This document shows, piece by piece, positions 16,970 through 23,509 of a stretch of 28,271 bases of DNA. Origin of the DNA: Flavobacteriales bacterium (lineage in GTDB: Bacteria; Bacteroidota; Bacteroidia; Flavobacteriales_D; Sanyastnellaceae); assembly GCA_015660615.1 (NCBI GenBank), contig DQKQ01000175.1, forward strand, positions 1-28,271, read 5' to 3'. The position numbers were made by a program, and so were the translations under genes. Position 1 is the stretch's first letter. Each line of letters opens with the position of its first letter. The notes under the pieces were generated by a model that saw nothing but the letters and a program-made list of their open reading frames with translations, was not told the DNA's origin and did not search any database.

Positions 16970-18475
16970 TAATTGAGGTTTAATTCTCCTTGCTTGAATG
17001 TCCTCATTTCCGACATCGTCTAATGGATTGAAATTCCCATCAGGTAAACCTAAAAGGGTTATTCTAGTTACCTTTCCTTTTGAGAATAGCATTTTGATTT
17101 GGGAACAAGTAGCTCTATTCAAACTGATGTCATCTAAATCATCTATTGAGTAGTAATGTGCTCTTCCGTTGCCTATTACATCAACACTTGACAGTTTCCC
17201 CTTAGAAAAATGGGCGAATAAATCTCGGCCTGATATTACGTGGTCTAGAGAGTCATTTGCCGGGCTTAAGACATTTGCATTCCCCATCAATTGCATGCTG
17301 GTTGGCCTATTTTCCTTTAGGTTCATCTTTACAGTGTCTCCTGTCATTTCGTCTTCTTCAGACCAAACAACAGGTTTTCCCAATAGCCACATTTCATTAA
17401 TACTCCTATCCCAAGAAAGCGAATCCCCGCTGCCAGAGAATACCCCCTGTTTAAACACAACCTCTCCCGATGCATATAACATTTCTTCTCGTCGTTCAAG
17501 TCTAAGAGTGTTCATTTTAAGAGTGTCAGATCCTTCAATATTCACGATTTGGACTAAATTATCAGATAACCCTGTAACTAAATCATAATTTTCAGTACGG
17601 GAAGCGAATGAGCCCTTCACGTTCATAGTTCTACTACTGTCGCTTATCATGACGTGGCCCCAAGCCATACCCTCGTTCTTATCTCTGTTTACAATAATGC
17701 TATCTCCAGATAATAGACCTTGGTCATCCATCATTGATGCCCCGCCAGAAAACCAACCTATACCCGTTTTACCGTTAAACACACCTTTCTCACATTTAAT
17801 AATAGCGCCATTGATTTCAAGATAAGATGATTTGTAAAGCCGCAACGATTTACTATTTCTATCTATAGAAAGCGAGTCAGACTGAATAACATCTTTGAGT
17901 TCTAAAATTTCAACGTTGCCTCCAGCATATAATCTATTTGTTGTAGAGCTGTAAACTCCGAGATTACTAGATAAATACCGGTCTCCCTCAATGATTGTTG
18001 CCCTCTCGTAGTATGAAACAAGTTTTGTGTCCAGGTTGTAGGTTAGAGATGGGCAGGAAATATTCAGTGCTTCATGATTAAAAGTTACGTCACCTTTTAT
18101 GTATACAGAACCTATATCTGGGTCGAGAACACCATAATCAGCTCTAAGTTTTGTTGAGGGTTCTTGTGATATTACAACTTGGCTAAAGACCTCAAATCGG
18201 CCATCGTTAAACCGATAAGCGCTATCGCAAGTGAGAATTGCATCATCGAAAGCGAGTTTAACATCGCCGATAAGTCTTGAGGCGTCAGAAATTTCAGGGT
18301 TGCGTTCTATCACCGATGCTCCTAAAATATTTATTCGAGTCTTTCCGGAAGTAGGTGTGGAGGTAGAATCAGTTTGGGCTGTGGGAGAAAAAGACGATAA
18401 AATAAAGAACAAAACGAATACGCACGCCTTAAATAGGAGCTTGATAGTATAAGCTTTGTATAGGTTTATTTTCAT
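16967..18475 (-). CDS. OstA/LptA-like LPS-transport protein
   Basis: The 502-residue protein starts with a signal peptide (hydrophobic segment about residues 13-33, cleavage near SPTAQ), placing it in the periplasm or on the membrane. The mature part is a long series of short repeats such as LIGDVKLAFDDAILTCDSAYRF, YIKGDVTFNHEALNISCPSLTY and YAGGNVEILELKDVIQSDSL. In these, a GDV or GNV turn is followed by a strand ending in CD/SDS. This is the beta-taco OstA fold of LptA and the N-domain of LptD, which bridges lipopolysaccharide to the outer membrane. It is longer than proteobacterial LptA (~185) but in line with Bacteroidota OstA-like proteins. It starts with a 4-base ATGA overlap with cysN, so it is translated with the sulfate-activation genes. 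That linkage is unexpected for an envelope protein. Confidence 0.88.
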   Translation of the reverse strand: MKINLYKAYTIKLLFKACVFVLFFILSSFSPTAQTDSTSTPTSGKTRINILGASVIERNPEISDASRLIGDVKLAFDDAILTCDSAYRFNDGRFEVFSQVVISQEPSTKLRADYGVLDPDIGSVYIKGDVTFNHEALNISCPSLTYNLDTKLVSYYERATIIEGDRYLSSNLGVYSSTTNRLYAGGNVEILELKDVIQSDSLSIDRNSKSLRLYKSSYLEINGAIIKCEKGVFNGKTGIGWFSGGASMMDDQGLLSGDSIIVNRDKNEGMAWGHVMISDSSRTMNVKGSFASRTENYDLVTGLSDNLVQIVNIEGSDTLKMNTLRLERREEMLYASGEVVFKQGVFSGSGDSLSWDRSINEMWLLGKPVVWSEEDEMTGDTVKMNLKENRPTSMQLMGNANVLSPANDSLDHVISGRDLFAHFSKGKLSSVDVIGNGRAHYYSIDDLDDISLNRATCSQIKMLFSKGKVTRITLLGLPDGNFNPLDDVGNEDIQARRIKPQL

Positions 18476-19731
18476 CCAACGACTCCGGCCGCTACTGTTA
18501 AATGCGTGCTGGGATCCACTAAGATAAACGCACCAGTCGTACGATTCTTGCGATAACTGTCAGTTAAAATTGGTGAAGCTGTTTTAATTTTAATTCTCGC
18601 GATATCATTTGTAGAAACCACCTTATTTTCCTCATTTCTATGAAGGGTGTTAATATCAATACAGTATAGGATTTCCGTGACTTTTGCCTGCACTTCATTG
18701 GTGAGGTGTCTAAGAATAAATCGTGAAGAAGGGTTGAGTGGTTTTTCTCCCAGCCAACAAATTCTTGCGTCTAGAACCGTTACAACATCAGGCTGATTGT
18801 TCATTCTCACAAGCATATCGCCTCGTGAAATATCTATATCATCTTCAATAGTCATTGTGACGCTTAGTGGAGGAAAGGCTCTTTCAAGCTTTTCGTCCCC
18901 AAGGGTAATTTCTTTAATGGTAGACTCTTTTCCACTAGGTAAAGCTATTATCTTGTCTCCTGGTTTGAACACTCCTGAAGCTATACGTCCTGCGTATCCA
19001 CGGAAATCTCTATGCTCATCGGTTTGAGGCCTTACAACATATTGAATTGGAAAGCGGCAGTCTTGAAGATTTCTATCTGCGCCAACATGAACATTTTCCA
19101 GATGGTGTAAAAGTGTAGATCCCCCATACCAACTCATATTATCTGACTTATTGACAACGTTATCACCTAAAAGAGCGCTTATAGGGATGAATGTGATGTC
19201 TGTGATATCAAGGCGTGAACTAAAGCTCTTGTATTCTTGGACTATTTCTCTGTATCTCACCTCATCAAAATCTACGAGGTCCATTTTGTTGACACAAACC
19301 ACTAAATGTCTTAGACCTAGTAATGAAGCAATAAAGCTATGTCTGTTCGTTTGCTCCAGTATACCATGGCGGGCATCGATTAATATTATAGCAAGGTCAG
19401 CCGTTGATGCTCCTGTAACCATATTTCTCGTATACTGAATATGTCCAGGGGTGTCAGCTATAATGAACTTTCTACGTGGTGTAGCAAAATATCGATAGGC
19501 TACATCAATTGTAATCCCTTGCTCACGCTCAGCTCGGAGTCCGTCAGTTAGAAGGCTTAGGTCAGGCCCATTAATCCCTTTTTGGATGGAATCGTTTTTA
19601 ATGTCTTCGAGTTGGTCTTCAAAAATACTTTTAGAATCGTAAAGTAGACGACCTATAAGAGTACTCTTACCATCATCCACACTCCCTGCTGTTGTAAAAC
19701 GTAGAAGCCCGTTAGTTGTTGTTTCGCTCAT
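18472..19731 (-). CDS. cysN: Sulfate adenylyltransferase, GTPase subunit
   Basis: CysN is the regulatory GTPase of ATP sulfurylase; GTP hydrolysis drives formation of adenosine-5'-phosphosulfate from ATP and sulfate by CysD. The 419 residues hold the EF-Tu-like G domain and two beta-barrels. Motifs are P-loop GSVDDGKST (16-24), REQGITIDVAYRYF (switch I), ADTPGHIQYTRNMVTGAS (G3) and VCVNKMDLVDF (G4). The protein stops after the third domain, so it is not fused to an APS kinase as in some bacteria; a separate kinase-like gene lies upstream. It begins 12 bases after cysD and overlaps the OstA-like gene by 4 bases. Confidence 0.97.
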   Translation of the reverse strand: MSETTTNGLLRFTTAGSVDDGKSTLIGRLLYDSKSIFEDQLEDIKNDSIQKGINGPDLSLLTDGLRAEREQGITIDVAYRYFATPRRKFIIADTPGHIQYTRNMVTGASTADLAIILIDARHGILEQTNRHSFIASLLGLRHLVVCVNKMDLVDFDEVRYREIVQEYKSFSSRLDITDITFIPISALLGDNVVNKSDNMSWYGGSTLLHHLENVHVGADRNLQDCRFPIQYVVRPQTDEHRDFRGYAGRIASGVFKPGDKIIALPSGKESTIKEITLGDEKLERAFPPLSVTMTIEDDIDISRGDMLVRMNNQPDVVTVLDARICWLGEKPLNPSSRFILRHLTNEVQAKVTEILYCIDINTLHRNEENKVVSTNDIARIKIKTASPILTDSYRKNRTTGAFILVDPSTHLTVAAGVVG

Positions 19732-19743
19732 AGTTTTTATTCT

Positions 19744-20652
19744 CTAAAAGTATCCGTCTTTTTTTCTATCCTCCATAGCACTCGAACTCCTCTTGTCATC
19801 CATTCTTCCACCTCTCTCTGTAATTCGTGTTGCCGCCACCTCTTCGATTATTTTCTCAAGAGTGTCCGCCTCACTTTCAAATGCTCCAGTGATAGTCAAA
19901 TCACCCAGAGTTCTGAATCTAATGCGTATCATTTCTGGCTTTTCCCCATCTCTGAGGGTGAGGAATTCAGACATGGCAAGAATTTGGCCTTCACGTCTGA
20001 TGCATTCTCTTTCGTGTGAGAAGTAAAGACTAGGAAGTTCTATTTTTTCTTTCAGGATGTAATTCCAAACATCTAGTTCTGTCCAGTTGTTCAACGGGAA
20101 AACTCTAAAATGCTCACCCGGAGCGTGCATTCCGTTAAATAAATTCCAAAGCTCTGGTCTTTGGTTTTTAGGATCCCACTGGCTGAAATCATCTCGATGC
20201 GAGAAAAATCGTTCTTTCGCACGAGATTTCTCCTCATCTCTACGAGCTCCACCGACGCAGGCATCGAACCTATTTTCTTCGATGGTGTCGATCAGGGTTG
20301 TTGTTTGAAGCTTGTTCCGTGATGCGTTATTTCCTGTCTCCTCTTGGACCTTCCCCTGAGTAATAGTATCCTGAACGCTGCCTACTATAAGGTTAACTCC
20401 CATATCCTGAACAAGCTTGTCTCTAAAAGTTATTGTTTCAAGGAAGTTGTGACCTGTGTCGATGTGAACCAGTGGCATAGGTATCCTTGCTGGAGCAAAG
20501 GCTTTTTTAGCTATGTGTGATACTACAATGCTGTCTTTTCCTCCACTAAAAAGAATCGCCGGCTTATCAAACTGAGCCGCGACTTCTCTCATCACGAAAA
20601 TAGATTCTGCCTCGAGTTCTGTTAGGTGGTCTAGATTGTATAATTCAGTCAT
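19744..20652 (-). CDS. cysD: Sulfate adenylyltransferase, catalytic subunit
   Basis: CysD is the PP-loop ATP pyrophosphatase-fold subunit that joins sulfate to ATP, giving APS and pyrophosphate, in complex with CysN. At 302 residues it has the normal length. The PP-loop SGGKDS lies at residues 36-41, followed by HIDTGHNF (63-70), CVGGARRDEEKSRAKERFFS and the C-terminal GRMDDKRSSSAMEDRKKDGYF family tail. Its start codon shares one base with the stop of the DUF2061 gene (TAATG), indicating coupled translation. No sulfate permease or APS/PAPS reductase gene is in the window, so what the activated sulfate is used for cannot be decided here. Confidence 0.97.
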   Translation of the reverse strand: MTELYNLDHLTELEAESIFVMREVAAQFDKPAILFSGGKDSIVVSHIAKKAFAPARIPMPLVHIDTGHNFLETITFRDKLVQDMGVNLIVGSVQDTITQGKVQEETGNNASRNKLQTTTLIDTIEENRFDACVGGARRDEEKSRAKERFFSHRDDFSQWDPKNQRPELWNLFNGMHAPGEHFRVFPLNNWTELDVWNYILKEKIELPSLYFSHERECIRREGQILAMSEFLTLRDGEKPEMIRIRFRTLGDLTITGAFESEADTLEKIIEEVAATRITERGGRMDDKRSSSAMEDRKKDGYF

Positions 20653-20873
20653 TAATGTTTTTTCTTTCTGCCAAGATTCCCGTATTTAAACCAAACTCTT
20701 TCGTGAAAATAATATAGCGCCATTTTAAGAACGATTTCTACCGCCATAAGCCCTGTAGCCTTACTAATATCACCAAAAAATAGATATGCTAAGGCAAACG
20801 TTGTTAAGGAAGCAATAATTCTCCATGTGATGGTTTTAGCAATATGCCTTAATTTAGAAATCTGCTTGTCCAT
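20652..20873 (-). CDS. DUF2061 small membrane protein
   Basis: The 73-residue protein has a basic N-terminus (KLRHIAKTITWRII) and two membrane segments (about residues 17-33 and 39-55), followed by FHERVWFKYGNLG and a basic tail. The TWR..A...T..LAY.F and FHERVW pattern is that of DUF2061. The family's biochemical role is unknown, but members recur beside sulfate-activation genes. Here it lies 13 bases after the APS-kinase-like gene and one base overlaps cysD, so it belongs to the same transcript. A role in sulfate uptake or in docking the activation complex at the membrane is speculation. Confidence 0.9.
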   Translation of the reverse strand: MDKQISKLRHIAKTITWRIIASLTTFALAYLFFGDISKATGLMAVEIVLKMALYYFHERVWFKYGNLGRKKKH

Positions 20874-20886
20874 GATAATGATATAA

Positions 20887-21687
20887 TTATTGAGCCAATT
20901 TAGGATGGGCGGCTAATTTCTCTTCAACTGATTCCCAGTTCGTGAAATGAAATCCTCTATCGTCAATATAAACAGTCGCTGCGAACTTGCTGTTACTTAC
21001 CGCATCGAACAACCCAGACATTTCATATTTCTCAAGCCATTCCTCAATAACTAATGCAGGTCTAGAACTCATTATTTTCAGAACATAGCCTTTATCCTTG
21101 AGTCTTTGAAGCACTTCTTGAGCTCCATCCATAGGTGGGTCATATGCATTCTCTAATCCCTGAAAACCTTTGCTATATCTGTGTATAACCCCATCAAAAT
21201 CAACGGCTAGAGTTTTTCTTTTGTCTAAAGTTTTTAGCTCTTTAGAAGGTACTGGTGATGCGTTAAGAATTTTAGAAATACTCTCCTCCAAGCTTAAGTC
21301 GGTTGTGTCGATATCTATGAAATTAGATATAGGTTTTTCAAAATTTTCTACGTGTCTCTCCTCTCTCCCTCGAATTTCTTCAGTGTGAACAAAAATTTCA
21401 CAGACCTTAGTGATTGCTTTTAGTCCCTCCCTTAGTTCGCGATATGGTGAAACAAGTGAAACTACTACGACCTCCCCTTGTTCGTGAAGATAATGAGCAA
21501 TGTTTTGAGCCTTTAGTATATTTGCTTCACGTCCAACACGAGAGTAATCATTATTTGTGGTGAGACTCCTAAGGTCATCACCATCAATATGATATGGTTT
21601 GTATCCACCTCTTTTAAGTTGCGCTATTAACGCTTCTGCTAAAGTTGTTTTACCATGACCGGGCTGACCGGTAAACCAATAAATCAT
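20887..21687 (-). CDS. APS-kinase-like protein (CysC) fused to a HAD phosphatase-like domain
   Basis: The protein has 266 residues from the ATG at 21685-21687; I prefer this to the in-frame TTG at 21691-21693 because the P-loop strand then begins naturally (MIYWFTGQPG). Residues 1-150 form a P-loop kinase of the adenylylsulfate-kinase type: GQPGHGKTT (7-15), HIDGDDLR (33-40), DYSRVGREANI (47-57) and VSPYRELRE (79-87). The usual lid segment, with its KGLYxxAR and FTGxxxxYExP motifs, is missing or much shortened (residues ~98-128). Residues ~158-266 form a HAD-like domain with VDFDGVIHR (nucleophile Asp163, Asp165), IMSSRP (Ser207/208), Lys234 and YIDDRGFHFTNWE (Asp242/243). The HAD part resembles small Bacteroides-type BT0820-like phosphatases. 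The position upstream of DUF2061, cysD and cysN supports PAPS formation. The HAD substrate is unknown; a phosphonucleotide is a guess. Confidence 0.82.
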   Translation of the reverse strand: MIYWFTGQPGHGKTTLAEALIAQLKRGGYKPYHIDGDDLRSLTTNNDYSRVGREANILKAQNIAHYLHEQGEVVVVSLVSPYRELREGLKAITKVCEIFVHTEEIRGREERHVENFEKPISNFIDIDTTDLSLEESISKILNASPVPSKELKTLDKRKTLAVDFDGVIHRYSKGFQGLENAYDPPMDGAQEVLQRLKDKGYVLKIMSSRPALVIEEWLEKYEMSGLFDAVSNSKFAATVYIDDRGFHFTNWESVEEKLAAHPKLAQ

Positions 21688-21740
21688 TTGCAATAAGTTT
21701 TTTATTTTTTAAGAACCTTAGCTAAAGTATAAAGAATATA

Positions 21741-23033
21741 TTATATTTCGTTTCTTAAATTACTTTTCAAAAGTAACGTCTGCTCTCTATCTGGTCCTAC
21801 ACTTAAGATAGAGATAGGCACTCCTGTTTCATCTTCTATCATCTTCACGTAAGACTTAAGTGTAGCTGGAATATCTGCTACATCACGCAATTCAGTTAGA
21901 TCTCCAGGCCAACACTCAAATGTCTTGTAGACGGGCTGTACTTCTTCTGGGCTAATGCCATATGGGAGATAGTCGATTTTTTCGCCCTTATGTATGTAGT
22001 GAGTACATACCTTAATCTCGTCAAACTCTCCAAGAACGTCAGCTTTCATCATACATAGCTGAGTCACGCCATTTACCATAACTGCATACTTAAGCTGAGG
22101 TAGATCTAGCCAACCACACCTTCGAGGTCTGCCAGTAGTAGCTCCGAATTCGCTACCTGCAACTCTTAGTTTTTCTCCGGTTTCTTCAAGAAGTTCTGTA
22201 GGAAATGGACCTGAACCAACCCTTGTACAATATGCCTTGAAAATCCCGAATACTTCTCCTATTTTATTAGGAGGTATTCCCAGTCCGATACAAGCTCCTG
22301 CTGTAATTGTGTTTGATGAAGTTACAAATGGATAGGTTCCGAAATCTATATCAAGCATAGTTCCTTGAGCACCTTCTGCAAGAATCCCTCGCCCTTCTTT
22401 AAGCTCCTTATTAAGGATGTGTTCGCTATCTATGAACTTAAATTTCGTAAGATATTCGACAGCTTCTAGCCACTCCGATTCTCTTTCCGATAATTCGTAC
22501 TTGAAATCTTTAAATTGCGCGAGCATATGAACGTGTTTATCCCGTAAAAAAGTGTACCGTTCTAAGAAATGTGTACTTTCAACATCTCCAACTCTCAAAC
22601 CGTTACGCCCCGTTTTATCCATATAAGCAGGACCTATTCCCTTTAATGTAGAGCCAATTTTCAACTTGCCTTTGGCCATTTCAGATGCAGCATCTAAAAG
22701 TCCATGAGTGGGCATAATTAAATGAGCTTTACGAGAAATTACGAGAGAATCGAATGGACTCACTCCGCTCTCTAGCAATCCTTCGATTTCTTTTTTAAAA
22801 ATAACAGGATCTACCACGACACCGTTTCCGACTACGTTTAATATGTCATCGCGAAAAATCCCACTTGGAATCGTATGAAGAATATGTTTTTTACCGTCAA
22901 AAATTATTGTATGTCCCGCATTAGGTCCTCCTTGAAATCGTGCAATAACACCGTATTTTGGAGTCAGAACATCTACTATTTTACCTTTTCCTTCATCGCC
23001 CCATTGGAGGCCTAATAGTACATCAGCTTTCAT
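21741..23033 (-). CDS. purA: Adenylosuccinate synthetase
   Basis: PurA joins IMP and aspartate using GTP to form adenylosuccinate, the first committed step to AMP. The 430-residue length is typical. It begins with the GTP-binding and catalytic segment LLGLQWGDEGKGKIVD (Asp13) and has NAGHTI with catalytic His41, the same numbering as the E. coli enzyme. It also has GIGPAYMDKTGRNGLRVGD, LAEGAQGTMLDIDFGTYPFVTSSN and GPFPTELLEETGE...TTGRPRRCGW. Its ATG overlaps the fur-family stop by four bases (ATGA). The cys-type genes follow after a 53-base gap (to the preferred ATG) with no clear promoter box, so read-through is possible. Confidence 0.98.
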   Translation of the reverse strand: MKADVLLGLQWGDEGKGKIVDVLTPKYGVIARFQGGPNAGHTIIFDGKKHILHTIPSGIFRDDILNVVGNGVVVDPVIFKKEIEGLLESGVSPFDSLVISRKAHLIMPTHGLLDAASEMAKGKLKIGSTLKGIGPAYMDKTGRNGLRVGDVESTHFLERYTFLRDKHVHMLAQFKDFKYELSERESEWLEAVEYLTKFKFIDSEHILNKELKEGRGILAEGAQGTMLDIDFGTYPFVTSSNTITAGACIGLGIPPNKIGEVFGIFKAYCTRVGSGPFPTELLEETGEKLRVAGSEFGATTGRPRRCGWLDLPQLKYAVMVNGVTQLCMMKADVLGEFDEIKVCTHYIHKGEKIDYLPYGISPEEVQPVYKTFECWPGDLTELRDVADIPATLKSYVKMIEDETGVPISILSVGPDREQTLLLKSNLRNEI

Positions 23034-23482
23034 GCTTCAGTTTTTGTTTTTCGCTTGCGCGCATAAATATTCAAAGAATGATGGAGCACTTCAATTCCGA
23101 AGTTCTCTTCTAAAGTCGCTTTTATTTGTTGAATTCTCGGGTCGCAAAACTCAATTACCTCTCCCGTATCTGCAATAATCACATGGTCGTGTTGTCTTAC
23201 TCTGTGACACTTTTCATACTGTGCAATTTTTTCTTCAAACTGGTGCTTCCTCACTAAGTTGCAATCAATAAGCAGCTCCATCGTGTTGTAAAGAGTTGCC
23301 CTTGAAACACGACACTCACCATTTTGCATTATCTCGTATAGAGTTTCAACATCGAAATGACCTTGTATAGTATAAATTTCTTCCAGTATGGCAAAGCGCT
23401 CAGGCGTTTTGCGGTGCCCGTTTTGTTCGAGGTATACCTCGAAAATATCTTTTGCTTGTATGAATATTTCGTCGCTTGACAT
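23030..23482 (-). CDS. Fur-family transcriptional regulator lacking the usual CxxC zinc ligands
   Basis: This 150-residue DNA-binding repressor has the Fur layout: an N-terminal winged helix (residues ~10-85, with RKTPERFAILEEI and CRVSRATLYNTMELL as recognition region) and a C-terminal dimer domain with QHDHVII (97-103) and GEVIEFCDP (107-115). His42 in GHFDVETLY and the HDH and E/C residues could bind the regulatory metal. The structural zinc cysteines that normally follow the HDH motif as CxxC are Ile103 and Thr106 here, and no C-terminal cysteine pair replaces them. It therefore cannot be assigned to Fur, Zur or PerR with confidence. The gene lies between rel and purA, with a perfect -7 box 17 bases before its ATG, and overlaps purA by four bases. 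Autoregulation is plausible but not shown. Confidence 0.9.
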   Translation of the reverse strand: MSSDEIFIQAKDIFEVYLEQNGHRKTPERFAILEEIYTIQGHFDVETLYEIMQNGECRVSRATLYNTMELLIDCNLVRKHQFEEKIAQYEKCHRVRQHDHVIIADTGEVIEFCDPRIQQIKATLEENFGIEVLHHSLNIYARKRKTKTEA

Positions 23483-23498
23483 AAGCTTATTTCAAGTC

Positions 23499-23507
23499 GC
23501 AAATGTA
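23499..23507 (-). promoter_or_regulatory. -7 promoter box for the fur-purA genes
   Basis: On the minus strand TACATTTGC (23507 to 23499) matches the extended Bacteroidota -7 consensus exactly. It lies in the 27-base gap between the rel stop and the fur ATG. Transcription would start near 23496, leaving a leader of about 14 bases. No convincing -33 TTTG is visible in the end of rel, so the box may be weak or may depend on another factor. It suggests that fur and purA can be transcribed apart from rel. Confidence 0.45.
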
Positions 23508-23509
23508 GT

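Noticed and set aside
17169..17588. Plus-strand 139-codon open frame inside the OstA-like gene
   Set aside because: It is antisense to a recognisable family and shows no motif of its own.
18472..19731. CysN fused to an APS kinase (CysNC)
   Set aside because: The frame stops after the third EF-Tu-like domain at 419 residues and no kinase motif follows.
21691..21693. TTG as the start of the APS-kinase/HAD gene
   Set aside because: The in-frame ATG two codons later gives the normal short strand before the P-loop.
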